Shown here: in pieces, positions 7,835-16,386 of the stretch
Numbering within the stretch: position 1 is the stretch's first letter
Layout: each line of letters begins with the position of its first letter
Origin: Gemmatimonadota bacterium
GTDB taxonomy: Bacteria; Latescibacterota; UBA2968
Direction of reading: 5' to 3'
Assembly (NCBI GenBank): GCA_002727195.1
Contig: PBWH01000029.1
Location: 14,159-55,940 of the forward strand
Length of the DNA stretch: 41,782 nt
Program-made: the position numbers and the translations under genes
Notes under the pieces: model-generated
Told to the model about the DNA's origin: nothing
The model's input: the letters and a program-made list of their open reading frames with translations, nothing else
Databases searched by the model: none

Positions 7835-8566
7835 ATGAACAAAAGCCTAGCCACCAATCTTCTCGGAATCGCCTGCATCGTCGCCGGTGTCTTCTCGCCC
7901 ATTCACAGCGAAATCATCCTTACCGTCGGTCTGTTCGCCACGTCCGGCGCGATCACGAACTGGCTTGCCGTCCACATGTTGTTCGAGAAGGTGCCGCTCC
8001 TATACGGTTCCGGCGTCATCCCAAACCGTTTCGAGGAGTTCAAGACAGCCATTCGGTCGCTGATCATGGACCAGTTCTTCACTCGTGAAAACGTGGCTGG
8101 ATTCTTCGAAGCGCAGACGGAGGATATCGCGGGGCACTTCAACCCCGATCCCGTCATCGAAGTTATCGACTACGACCAAATCTTCGAGGGATTTCTGCAG
8201 GCTGTGATCCAGTCCCAGTTCGGAAGTATGCTCGGCTTCATTGGCGGCGTTTCAGCACTGGAACCGTTGAAAGAGCCGTTTGAGGTCCAGATGCGAAAAG
8301 AGGTCCGCGGCATTCTCGACTCTCCGGACTTCATCAAGGCTATTGAAGCTGGGATGGGTGAAGAGAACGTCACTGAGGAGATCATCGAAAAGGTAGACAG
8401 GATCGTGATCAAGCGGCTCGACGAGTTGACCCCGCAACTGGTCAAACAGATCGTCCAGGACATGATCCGGGAACATCTGGGCTGGCTGGTCGTTTGGGGA
8501 GGAGTATTCGGAGGGTTGATCGGCCTGTTCACCGCGCTGCTACGGACACCCTGGGCATTGCCTTGA
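7835..8566 (+). CDS. DUF445 family membrane protein
   Basis: A protein of 243 residues with two N-terminal membrane helices (about 8-25 and 28-48: LGIACIVAGVFSPIHSEII, then LFATSGAITNWLAVHMLF). The GAITNWLAVHMLFEKVP segment is the hallmark of DUF445 (YheB/UPF0754-like). It continues with a soluble alpha-helical region and ends with one more helix (WLVVWGGVFGGLIGLFTALL). The function of the family is unknown; members are inner-membrane proteins. No Shine-Dalgarno sequence is visible. It stands alone, with a strong terminator behind it and 200 bases to the next gene. Confidence 0.85.
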   Translation: MNKSLATNLLGIACIVAGVFSPIHSEIILTVGLFATSGAITNWLAVHMLFEKVPLLYGSGVIPNRFEEFKTAIRSLIMDQFFTRENVAGFFEAQTEDIAGHFNPDPVIEVIDYDQIFEGFLQAVIQSQFGSMLGFIGGVSALEPLKEPFEVQMRKEVRGILDSPDFIKAIEAGMGEENVTEEIIEKVDRIVIKRLDELTPQLVKQIVQDMIREHLGWLVVWGGVFGGLIGLFTALLRTPWALP

Positions 8567-8663
8567 TCGGTCCCTTTATTCTGTACCGAGGACAACCTCT
8601 TTCGGGAACTTCCACCATACCGCGGCGCCTGAATTCCGTAGGGGGCGTGTACCCGGGTAGCCT

Positions 8664-8690
8664 TCCGCCTTCGCCAAGGCTGCTGCGGAC
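8664..8690 (+). repeat. Short hairpin repeat, TCCGCCTTCGCCAAGGC type, copy 1
   Basis: TCCGC and GCGGA flank a CTTCGCCAAGGCT core in the 208-base gap after the DUF445 gene. A related sequence occurs in the opposite orientation at 23103-23135. Motifs of this kind are, from memory, widespread in environmental genomes as short dispersed palindromes. A second small hairpin, CAACCCC-GTT-GGGGTTG, lies at 8718-8734 without a T-run; it could assist termination but is not a typical terminator. Confidence 0.4.
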
Positions 8691-8774
8691 AGGACGCCAA
8701 CACCGGGCAGTATGATGCAACCCCGTTGGGGTTGGCATTCGAACCAAGTTAGCTGTCACTTTTGAAAGCCCCCC

Positions 8775-10649
8775 ATGCGAGTAGGCGCCCCGCCAGAGAA
8801 TCCCACCGTCTTGTTCGACGGGGACTGTGGATTCTGCCGGTCTTGGGTCAACCGCCTCGCTGAAACCGCCTCCGGCGTAGACACACGTCCCTACCAGCAA
8901 TCTCGTTCCGACTTTCCCGAGCTCGACGAGACGAGCCTTTCTCAGGCCGTCCACTGGATCGATGCGGATGGCGCCGTGACATCAGGTGCGGAGGCCGCAT
9001 TCGCCTACTGGTCCCGGTCCTCATGGATGGGAAGACTGGCTCAGACCACCTACCGGTCCATTCCTGGTTTCGCTCCCCTGAGCGAACTCGCTTACCGACT
9101 CATCGCCCGATCACGAAGCGTGACGTCGCTCCTTGCCCGAACCATCTGGGGTCGGGACATGTCGCGTCCTCGTTTCCGCGTTTCCGGAGATCTATTCCTG
9201 CGCGGACTGGGGTTGGTCTACCTGGCGGCATTCCTGTCCCTCCTCGTGCAGGTGGAGGGACTCATCGGCAGTGAAGGCATTCTGCCCGCCGTCGAGACCC
9301 TCGACCTGATCGCCAACCGATTCGGGGCCAGTGGGTATGCGGAGTTCCCATCACTCCTATGGCTCTGGTCGTCGGATACCGCCTTGGTCGCCCTTTGCGT
9401 TCTGGGCTCCGTCACCGCGATGATCGGGTGTGCAGCCCCCTATCTCTGGTTGCCCTGGCTGATGAACTGGACGCTCTATCTGTCCTTCGTATCGGTTGGA
9501 CGCAACTTCATGAGTTTTCAGTGGGACGCGCTCCTCCTGGAAGCCGGCTTCCTGGCTAGCATCCAGACCGGTGTCCACGCCAGTGGCTGGGCAAGGGGAA
9601 CGGGACGGTCATCTGTCGCATTCCGCGCATCACCGACGGTGTATCGACCGGTTAGCTGGGCCTACCGTTGGCTAGTGTTCCGCCTGATGTTGAGCTCAGG
9701 CATCGTAAAACTCACGAGCAATGACGCCACCTGGCGGGATCTCACCGCTCTCACGCGTCACTACGAGACGCAGCCCTTGCCCAACCTGATCGCCTGGTAT
9801 GCGCATCAGCTCCCGGAGGGCTGGCACCGGTTCTCCTGTGGCGTGATGTTCGGCATCGAGTTGATCATTCCCTTCCTCTTCTTTGCGCCCCGCAGGCTGA
9901 GGCACCTGGCAGCCATCCTGACGGTCGGTCTCCAGGTCCTGATCCTTCTCACCGGCAATTACACCTTTTTCAATATCCTGTCGATCATCCTCTGCCTCTG
10001 GCTGATCGAGGACTCTAGGTGGCCGGAACGTCTCAGAGAACGATTCCGAACACCCCCCGTAAACAGTGGCCCAAATCTCATCCGGCGCCTAGCCATACCG
10101 GCGATCTGTCTGAACCTGCTGTTTGCCTCTATGCTCCTCACCAGGTCGGTCTTCCGATCAGATATCACCTATCCGGAGGCCATCAAGTCCGTGTACCGTA
10201 CCTTATCCCCGTTCCGGATCCTCAACACCTACGGGCTGTTCGCGGTTATGACGACGGAGCGACCAGAGATCGTGCTCGAAGGCAGTACAGACGGCGTCTA
10301 CTGGGAGCCCTACGAATTCTACTACAAACCGGGCGCGGTCGACCGGCCCCCACCTTTTGTGGCGCCCCATCAGCCGCGCCTTGACTGGCAGATGTGGTTT
10401 GCCGCACTCGGACCGATTCGGAACAGCCCCTGGTTCTACAGCTTCGCGCAACGCCTGCTCGAAGGGTCAGCATCAGTCACTCAAATGTTGTCTCAGAACC
10501 CGTTCCCCGATACGCCTCCCCGATACCTGAGGGCACGCGTCTACTCGTACCGATTCACATCGCAAGCAATTCGGACAGAAACCGGGGACTGGTGGACGCG
10601 TAGCTTCACCCACCTCTTTCTCCCGCCGATCACGATGCCACAGCCATGA
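8775..10649 (+). CDS. DCC thiol-oxidoreductase-like domain fused to a lipase maturation factor (LMF) membrane domain
   Basis: A fusion of 624 residues. Residues 10-120 are a DCC/DUF393 domain with the signature LFDGDCGFC (Cys18, Cys21), a thioredoxin-like fold predicted to handle disulfides. From about residue 130 on it is a lipase maturation factor (LMF1/LMF2-like) integral membrane protein: FMSFQWDALLLEAGFLAS, then FRLMLSSGIVKL, then TWRDLTALTRHYETQPLP and LIAWYAHQLP, all highly typical, with many membrane helices and a C-terminal soluble domain (PEIVLEGSTDGVYWEPYEF). Vertebrate LMF1 folds secreted lipases in the ER; the bacterial role is unknown. The following gene overlaps its stop by four bases (ATGA), implying translational coupling. 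The start is the first ATG, just before the DCC domain, without an obvious ribosome site. Confidence 0.88.
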   Translation: MRVGAPPENPTVLFDGDCGFCRSWVNRLAETASGVDTRPYQQSRSDFPELDETSLSQAVHWIDADGAVTSGAEAAFAYWSRSSWMGRLAQTTYRSIPGFAPLSELAYRLIARSRSVTSLLARTIWGRDMSRPRFRVSGDLFLRGLGLVYLAAFLSLLVQVEGLIGSEGILPAVETLDLIANRFGASGYAEFPSLLWLWSSDTALVALCVLGSVTAMIGCAAPYLWLPWLMNWTLYLSFVSVGRNFMSFQWDALLLEAGFLASIQTGVHASGWARGTGRSSVAFRASPTVYRPVSWAYRWLVFRLMLSSGIVKLTSNDATWRDLTALTRHYETQPLPNLIAWYAHQLPEGWHRFSCGVMFGIELIIPFLFFAPRRLRHLAAILTVGLQVLILLTGNYTFFNILSIILCLWLIEDSRWPERLRERFRTPPVNSGPNLIRRLAIPAICLNLLFASMLLTRSVFRSDITYPEAIKSVYRTLSPFRILNTYGLFAVMTTERPEIVLEGSTDGVYWEPYEFYYKPGAVDRPPPFVAPHQPRLDWQMWFAALGPIRNSPWFYSFAQRLLEGSASVTQMLSQNPFPDTPPRYLRARVYSYRFTSQAIRTETGDWWTRSFTHLFLPPITMPQP

Positions 10650-11599
10650 GACGTATCTCTGCCGCCCTGCTCATGCTCCTGACCGCAGGACAGCTGGCCT
10701 CGCTCACGCGATACACCTTGCCGCATCTGGTGACCGCCTACCGAGACGGTGATGACCGCATGGTCGTTGAGATCGCCTACGCCATACCCAGGTCGGGACT
10801 CGCTGCAGCAGGAGGAAAGCGCGACCACGTAAACATCGAACAGACGATGACCGCCGTCGACACGCTAGGAAATACCTTCCACGAATCGTGGGCACGTCCC
10901 TCCATCCTGCATCCTGCTGGTACTCGCGGCCTGCGCGCGAACTACCTAGTTGCCTTCGAGCAGATCCTTCTGCCCCCGGAGGAGGTCGAGGTCCACGTCG
11001 GCGTGCTCGACCTGAAGGTGAAATCCACGGGCTCACTCTACGCAACGTGTATCCCCCCCGGCGCAGACGGTCGGTTCGACATCAGCGAGCTTCTTCTCGC
11101 AACGGACATCGAAGTCACGGACACGCCGCCGCTCGCGCGTCATAGCCTGAACATCCAGCCTAATCCACTCCGGCTATATGAAAAGGGTGAGCGTGTTTTC
11201 GTGTTCCTAGAACTCTACAACCTTGCGCGTGACACCTTCGGGCAATCCCGGTTCGAGATCGCCTATCAAATGCAACGGCCGGATGACGAGGAACTGGATG
11301 CAAGCCTGTTCGAGGCGATGGATCGGAGCGGGGACCGGGAGGACGTCGAGGGTGAGCAGCCGTATCTCGTCCCGAGCAAACATCGGAGTGGGTTGCGAGT
11401 CGAGAAGACGTGGAGTGGGGATGAAGCAGAGACGACGATCGCCACACAGTATATCGGTGACGGGGCGACGGACCTGACGTTCCTAGAATTCGACGTGTCG
11501 CAGCTTGCGGGCGGAATCCACAAGCTCACCATCGTTGCGACTGATCTTCAGGTCACCCGGTCAGTCTCGAAAGACGTTCTGTTCAGGGTCATCGACTGA
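10646..11599 (+). CDS. Secreted beta-rich protein resembling GWxTD-family proteins
   Basis: A protein of 317 residues with a hydrophobic N-terminus (RRISAALLMLLTAGQLASL) that looks like a signal peptide or anchor. Its segments FDISELLLATDIEV and the following NPLRLYEKGERVFVFLELYN resemble the beta-sandwich part of GWxTD-domain proteins known from Gemmatimonadota and related phyla, but no GWxTD motif itself is present. Function unknown. It overlaps the LMF fusion gene by four bases, so the two are made together; it might be an exported client or partner of that membrane protein (inference). The gene ends two bases from the convergent TPR gene, leaving no space for separate terminators. Confidence 0.7.
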   Translation: MRRISAALLMLLTAGQLASLTRYTLPHLVTAYRDGDDRMVVEIAYAIPRSGLAAAGGKRDHVNIEQTMTAVDTLGNTFHESWARPSILHPAGTRGLRANYLVAFEQILLPPEEVEVHVGVLDLKVKSTGSLYATCIPPGADGRFDISELLLATDIEVTDTPPLARHSLNIQPNPLRLYEKGERVFVFLELYNLARDTFGQSRFEIAYQMQRPDDEELDASLFEAMDRSGDREDVEGEQPYLVPSKHRSGLRVEKTWSGDEAETTIATQYIGDGATDLTFLEFDVSQLAGGIHKLTIVATDLQVTRSVSKDVLFRVID

Positions 11600-11601
11600 G
11601 C

Positions 11602-12225
11602 CTACCAGGTGGACGCGGCTGGAGGACCCATTCGCTTGCTCTCGGACGCAACACGGTCAGAGAAAGCCTTCATCTCTTCTCCCGTCACTTCTCTTCCTTT
11701 CAGCCAATCGGACGCAACAGCGAGGAACAGCTTCGCTTTCTCCTGATCCAGCTTGACGAGACGGTCATAGTCCGAAAGCGCATCGCGCAGTCGCCCCAGC
11801 AGGATGTGGGCCTCCGCACGATACTCGATGGCTTCTGCATAGTCTGAGGCCATCCTCAGCGCACGATCATAAGACTTCAGCGCGTCCTCATACTTCCCCG
11901 TCTTACGCTGGCAATATCCGAGGCTCGAGAATGCCTGGTAGAGCCGCGAATTCTCTTTGGTGGCCAGCTTGAACTTCTCGATCGCACGTCCGAACTCGCG
12001 TTCGGCAGAGTTGAGGTAGGTCGACCGGTCACTTCCCGAAACCCCTTTGGCCTGTTTCTCGTATTCCCAGGCCTTGTCACGGTGTTTCAGGCCTTCGTTG
12101 TAGAGTCGGTCTGCCGTAGCAAGGCGGTCAGCACTCAAGGTGGTCTTCTTCTCGCTCCCGCCGGCAGCGAAGGCTGTGTTTGACAGAGCGAAGACTATCG
12201 AGATAGCTAATGCAATTATAGACAT
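11602..12225 (-). CDS. Exported TPR-repeat protein
   Basis: A protein of 207 residues from the ATG at 12225, chosen because it directly begins a signal peptide (MSIIALAISIVFALSNTAFA) and has GTGGAG about ten bases upstream; an upstream in-frame start at 12270 would add 15 charged residues. The mature part holds tetratricopeptide repeats: RLYQAFSSLGYCQRKTGKYE, then DALKSYDRALRMASDYAEAI, then AHILLGRLRDALSDYDRLVK. It is a scaffold for protein interactions in the periplasm; partner unknown. It is the last gene of a minus-strand run after the DegT aminotransferase, separated from it by a 105-base structured element. Confidence 0.85.
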   Translation of the reverse strand: MSIIALAISIVFALSNTAFAAGGSEKKTTLSADRLATADRLYNEGLKHRDKAWEYEKQAKGVSGSDRSTYLNSAEREFGRAIEKFKLATKENSRLYQAFSSLGYCQRKTGKYEDALKSYDRALRMASDYAEAIEYRAEAHILLGRLRDALSDYDRLVKLDQEKAKLFLAVASDWLKGREVTGEEMKAFSDRVASESKRMGPPAASTW

Positions 12226-12249
12226 CTGTAAACTCCACTTTCCGGTTCG

Positions 12250-12307
12250 CCCCTCACCGGGTTTTCGCACGGCGAAAACCGTCCCATCCCATCGGATGGG
12301 AGAGGGG
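12250..12307. repeat. Structured intergenic element, nested hairpins, copy 1
   Basis: An outer stem CCCCTC (12250-12255) / GAGGGG (12302-12307) encloses two hairpins: GGTTTTCGC-ACG-GCGAAAACC (12260-12280) and CCCATCC-CATC-GGATGGG (12283-12300), giving a three-way junction. A second element of the same plan lies at 30308-30362 and a simpler relative at 31909-31931. It sits between two minus-strand genes, downstream of the aminotransferase and upstream of the TPR gene. Confidence 0.6.
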
Positions 12308-12330
12308 AGCCGCTAGGTTCCCTGATTTAG

Positions 12331-13524
12331 CTATGCCGCTTCGCGGATGCCTTTGCCCATCTGCTCGACGACAGACTCTGAGTTGTCGCAGTGCATGGGA
12401 AGCAGGACGGCCCGACTCAGGATCTCGAGCGAATCCTTGCACATATCTTCCGAGTATTCTACCTCGAGCTTCTGGTTGGCGGGCAGATTGTATGGATTAA
12501 GGTCAGGGTGATGAGCCCCCTGCTTGCGCATGATGGGATCCCATCTCGTGTAGACATGTCGGCCCGTGTCTATCGGCAGGAAACCGCGCATCGAGCTCTC
12601 TTCTACCTCATTGTTCACCTTCTGTTCCCTCAAACGCCCAGAGAACTCGCGCGCATCCTCCTCAGTCCCAAAGATGAAGCCGAGGTGTGTCCCGCAGTCG
12701 TCGTCGAAGCTGTTATACGCGATCGACTCCAGCCCCGCGTCCGTCCCGGCCTCGAGCAGCTGTTTCCGATGGTCGTGCATCGTCCCCAGCATGTCATCGA
12801 TTCGCTCGAGTTGGGCGTTCAGGATCGCTCCCGCCACCTCTGTCGCTCGGAAGTTCAGCCCTGCGAACTGCAGTTCTTCCTTGTGCTCGTCCGGATTCCA
12901 GTAGTACGAGCAACAGTCCACGGCCACCGACCCGCGATCCATGACCTCCTGCGAGTTCGTCACAAACGCGCCCCCTTCGCCACAAGTCATGTTCTTGAAG
13001 TAATTGAAACTGAATGCGCCCGCGTGGCCGATCGACCCGAGTTTCCGCCCCTTGTATCCACCGCCAACCGACTGGCAGGCGTCTTCCAGAACCTGAATAT
13101 TGTGCTCGTTTGCTAGTTTCATCAGTCCATCCAAGTCACTGGCCAACCCCCACATATGGACAGGAATGATCACTTTCGTATACGGGGAAATCCGTCGCTC
13201 TACGTCTCTAGGAGACAGCGTGATCGATTCATCCACGTCGGCGACGATCGGGATCGCGCCCGTCGCGAGCACGGCCAACGCGGTCGCCATGTAGGTACAC
13301 GAGGGAACGATGACTTCGTCTCCAGGGCCACACCCGAGCCCGATCAGCGCCGCATACAATGAGGCCGTTCCGCTGGTCGTCATCCGCACGTGCTCTACAC
13401 CGAGGCGCTTGCCCCAGGCTTCTTCGAACGTCTCGCACTCCCCCGCTCGCCCATACCTAAAGATCTCCTTGCTGCTGAAGAGCTTCTCGACCCGATCCTG
13501 TTCCAGTTTGCCGATGCGATACAT
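12331..13524 (-). CDS. DegT/DnrJ/EryC1/StrS-family PLP aminotransferase
   Basis: A cytoplasmic fold-type I PLP enzyme of 397 residues, the standard family length. The schiff-base lysine is Lys177 in AFSFNYFKNMTCGEGG, the PLP-nitrogen aspartate is Asp148 in VLEDACQSVGGGY, and MTTSGTASLYAAL binds the phosphate. Members transfer an amino group from glutamate to keto-sugars (nucleotide-sugar biosynthesis) or related ketones. The start is one base past the TGA of pabBC, so translation is very probably coupled. With the NAD-dependent epimerase at the head of the same run, an amino-sugar product is conceivable; the exact substrate is not visible in the sequence. Confidence 0.9.
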   Translation of the reverse strand: MYRIGKLEQDRVEKLFSSKEIFRYGRAGECETFEEAWGKRLGVEHVRMTTSGTASLYAALIGLGCGPGDEVIVPSCTYMATALAVLATGAIPIVADVDESITLSPRDVERRISPYTKVIIPVHMWGLASDLDGLMKLANEHNIQVLEDACQSVGGGYKGRKLGSIGHAGAFSFNYFKNMTCGEGGAFVTNSQEVMDRGSVAVDCCSYYWNPDEHKEELQFAGLNFRATEVAGAILNAQLERIDDMLGTMHDHRKQLLEAGTDAGLESIAYNSFDDDCGTHLGFIFGTEEDAREFSGRLREQKVNNEVEESSMRGFLPIDTGRHVYTRWDPIMRKQGAHHPDLNPYNLPANQKLEVEYSEDMCKDSLEILSRAVLLPMHCDNSESVVEQMGKGIREAA

Positions 13525-13525
13525 C

Positions 13526-15322
13526 TCAAGACCCCGCTGTTAGGGTGATCGTGTCTGCTTGTGTCTTGTCTCTTGTGGTCGTGACAACTGAGATCGGGAC
13601 CCATTCCCGAACCGAGTTAATCATGTAGGTCGCCCGCGCCCGCGGCAAATCCTCTTGCCTGATGACGGCTTCCTCGACCTCTCCCGCTTCTATCAGCGCC
13701 TCCCGGAAGGTCCCCGCCAGGAGCCCGCATTCCACTGGTGGCGTAACTTGTCGACCGTCCAACTCCACAACTAGGTTGCCGATCGTAAGCTCCGTGAGCT
13801 CGCCACTCGTATTGAACAGGATGACATCATCCATCCCCGGACAGGCGGCACGACTGCGTTCGTAGACCTGTCGATTCGTCGTCTTGTGAAATAGAAACAC
13901 ATCGGTCTCGTCGACCGGGATCGGGCACACAGCCACGTCATAAGACCCGGGTGGTGATAGATCGTGAACCTCTACCGAGACGTCCCCATCCGCCTCCAGG
14001 ATGAGGCGAACACGCTGCGGCGCCAAGAGCAGGTCCGTCGCGCGACTCAGTTCGGCATCGATCCTTTGGCGATCGAACGGAAAGGCGAAGTATCGTGCGG
14101 ACCGACCCAGCCGATCCAGATGCCGATCACGTAAAGTGATACCGCTGTCCGGTTCGTAGAGCGCCGTTTCAAATAGCGCAAACTCGGGACGTCGGTCGCT
14201 CAAGACCCGTGCTTTCGTGAGGCATTCCTGATACTCATCTTCCGAAGTGGAGTCCCAGGTGATCCCTCCTCCAACACCGAACGTAGCCTGCTCGTTCTCG
14301 CGATCCACGCAGACCGTCCGGATTGCGACGTTGAAGGCGGCTTCACCCGCGGGACTCGTGTACCCAACAGATCCTGTGTAAACGCCGCGCGGCGTGGTCT
14401 CGATCTCGTCGATAATCTCCATCGTCCGAATCTTCGGAGCTCCCGTCACCGACCCACAGGGGAACAACCCCGTGAACAGATCGAGCAGACCTACTTCAGG
14501 ACGGACCTCGCTCGTCACCGTAGACGTCATTTGGAAGAGCGTCTCATACGACTCAACACGCCAAAGATCAGTCACACCGACAGAGCCCGTTTTTGAGACC
14601 CGTCCTAGGTCGTTCCGCAGCAAGTCGACGATCATCAGGTTTTCAGCCCTGTCCTTCGCCGATGAGGCCAGCGATAGCGAGAACGCCTCGTCTTCAGCGG
14701 GGTATCGGCCGCGAGGATGCGTTCCCTTCATCGGCCGTGTCGTAAGCCGACCATCCTGCAGCTTGAAAAAGAGCTCGGGAGAGGCAGAGAGGATCTGATG
14801 ACGTCCCGTGTCGATAAACGCACAGTAGTCCGCACGCTGAGAGCGACAAAGCGCGCGATACAATGCCCACGGATCACCTGCGAAATCTGCCAGCATCCGG
14901 AAGGAGTGATTCACCTGGTAGGTATCACCCGCTTCGATCAAGGACCGAATCCTCGCTATGTCATCGGCATACCGCTCCGGCGTAATCGCAGCGCGCCACT
15001 TGAGTTCGTCCTCAAATGACACATCCGCGATGTCTCCAGGATCGTATTCTCGGCGCGTTTCGAACACGCCAAACCACAGCAGGGGAAGTTCCGTTTCAGC
15101 GTCGGAAGCCTGAAATGCCGAATCGAGACCGACGGCCGCTTCGTAAGCCACGTAACCAGCCGCGTGGTAACCTTTGCCCGTGAAGCGTTCGACTGCCCTC
15201 AATGCACTCGAAACCTCATCCGGCCGGTCCGCTCTGATCTCGCGAACGGGATCCGCAAACACGAAGGACGCTCCGTGGTCGCCTCTGCCGAACGCCTCCA
15301 GCCTCACGGTCAACTCCGACAT
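13526..15322 (-). CDS. pabB: Fused aminodeoxychorismate synthase component I and aminodeoxychorismate lyase (PabB-PabC)
   Basis: A two-domain enzyme of 598 residues. Residues 1-370 are a chorismate-binding PabB: RPMKGTHPRG has the lysine (Lys199) that distinguishes aminodeoxychorismate synthase from anthranilate synthase, followed by IVDLLRNDLGRVS and FPCGSVTGAPKIRTMEIID. Residues from about 375 on are a PLP-dependent PabC-type lyase: FALFETALYEPDSGI, LRDRHLDRL, then FHKTTNRQVYE with the PLP lysine and SGELTELTIGNLVVE. Together they turn chorismate plus ammonia into 4-aminobenzoate for folate or a secondary product. PabB-PabC fusions are known. The glutaminase partner PabA is not in the window. 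The DegT gene follows after one base. Confidence 0.93.
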   Translation of the reverse strand: MSELTVRLEAFGRGDHGASFVFADPVREIRADRPDEVSSALRAVERFTGKGYHAAGYVAYEAAVGLDSAFQASDAETELPLLWFGVFETRREYDPGDIADVSFEDELKWRAAITPERYADDIARIRSLIEAGDTYQVNHSFRMLADFAGDPWALYRALCRSQRADYCAFIDTGRHQILSASPELFFKLQDGRLTTRPMKGTHPRGRYPAEDEAFSLSLASSAKDRAENLMIVDLLRNDLGRVSKTGSVGVTDLWRVESYETLFQMTSTVTSEVRPEVGLLDLFTGLFPCGSVTGAPKIRTMEIIDEIETTPRGVYTGSVGYTSPAGEAAFNVAIRTVCVDRENEQATFGVGGGITWDSTSEDEYQECLTKARVLSDRRPEFALFETALYEPDSGITLRDRHLDRLGRSARYFAFPFDRQRIDAELSRATDLLLAPQRVRLILEADGDVSVEVHDLSPPGSYDVAVCPIPVDETDVFLFHKTTNRQVYERSRAACPGMDDVILFNTSGELTELTIGNLVVELDGRQVTPPVECGLLAGTFREALIEAGEVEEAVIRQEDLPRARATYMINSVREWVPISVVTTTRDKTQADTITLTAGS

Positions 15323-15398
15323 CTAGATCACCTTGAGCGGCACAATTGGCGCCGCATCTACGGAAGATGGCATCATCAGGTGAAGAATGTGAGCCGCA

Positions 15399-16247
15399 TT
15401 ACGCATCGTGATATTCGGACTCCGTCCAGACGTATCTCGGTTCATAGCCGAATGCCTTCCGGGCCTTCTCGCAGCTCAATGGAGACAGAACCGCGTTCTG
15501 GTCATCACGTATCTCGACAGTCGTCTCGAAGTGCTCGCCCAACAGATCGCGCACGTCCGCATCCAGCACGATTCGAGCACCCGTGATGTTGTAAACCCCA
15601 GTCTCAAGTTCTGCGACTTCAACAGCCTGTCTGCAAGCATCCGCCGCATCTCGTGCGTCGGTCCGGGTCCACATCAGCCAGCGTCCCGACGCCGGATCAG
15701 CCTTGATACTCTCGATGTCTGCCGCAATCTGCGAAGGCAACCGGACACCCATAAACCGAAAGGAGGCGATTGACAAACCGAAGTTGCTCGCAAAGTACTC
15801 GGCCGCACTTTCCCCCGCGATCCTCGATTCGGCGTAACAGTTCAGCGGGTGCAGCGGATGTGTTTCGTTGATCCTCGCGTACTCGGGCGTGTAGTCCCGG
15901 AATCCGTAGACCTGCGCGCTGGAAGCTGACACGATTCTCGTGATCCCTAGGTCCGCGCACGCCTGGAACAGATTGAATGTCGCCGTTGTGTTGTCCCGAT
16001 AAGTGTCCTGATCCGCCACGTGCCCCGAGTTCGCCCACGCCCCCATATGGACGACGGCTTCCGCCCTGAACTGTCCTAGGGCACCGTAGATTTCGCCCGA
16101 CTTCGTCAGGTCCACGAGAAGCGAGTTCCGGACGTCAGGCCGCGCAGGCTGTATGTCGACCCCCAGCGCATCGTGACCTGCATTCACCAGATTCTGGTAG
16201 ACGGTCCATCCAATGCGGCCGCTGCTGCCGGTAACGACGATTCGCAT
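15399..16247 (-). CDS. NAD-dependent epimerase/dehydratase (extended SDR)
   Basis: A protein of 282 residues from the ATG at 16247, which has GGAG ten bases upstream and leads straight into the Rossmann signature MRIVVTGSSGRIG (GxxGxxG). An upstream in-frame start at 16331 would add 28 unrelated residues. The catalytic Ser is in SASSAQVYG and the Tyr in NCYAESRIAGE. The usual YxxxK is YxxxR here, so the catalytic lysine is replaced by arginine. Extended SDRs of this kind act on nucleotide sugars or sugar lactones. It opens a minus-strand run with pabBC 76 bases later, and faces the divergent gamma-glutamyltranspeptidase gene across a 139-base region containing inverted repeats. Confidence 0.87.
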   Translation of the reverse strand: MRIVVTGSSGRIGWTVYQNLVNAGHDALGVDIQPARPDVRNSLLVDLTKSGEIYGALGQFRAEAVVHMGAWANSGHVADQDTYRDNTTATFNLFQACADLGITRIVSASSAQVYGFRDYTPEYARINETHPLHPLNCYAESRIAGESAAEYFASNFGLSIASFRFMGVRLPSQIAADIESIKADPASGRWLMWTRTDARDAADACRQAVEVAELETGVYNITGARIVLDADVRDLLGEHFETTVEIRDDQNAVLSPLSCEKARKAFGYEPRYVWTESEYHDA

Positions 16248-16294
16248 AAATGAGCTCCATAGCGTGAAAAAATGACTATCGAGTGATAATATAA

Positions 16295-16373
16295 AGAGGC
16301 GCGGGGAGCGTGGGGCGCGAAAGAAGCGCAAGCTGTCACGCTATGCGCTTTGCGCTCGAGACTTTGCGCCTCT
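16295..16373. promoter_or_regulatory. Inverted repeats in divergent promoter region
   Basis: AGAGGCGC (16295-16302) and GCGCCTCT (16366-16373) are perfect 8-base inverted arms around a GCGC-rich stretch that contains a second pair (GCGCAA near 16326 with TTGCGC near 16350). The region separates the epimerase and gamma-glutamyltranspeptidase genes, which point away from each other, so it must hold both promoters. The AT-rich GATAATATAAAG at about 16281-16294 may supply a -10 box, but no pair of boxes is convincing. Confidence 0.35.
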
Positions 16374-16386
16374 ATCTTCGTCCATA

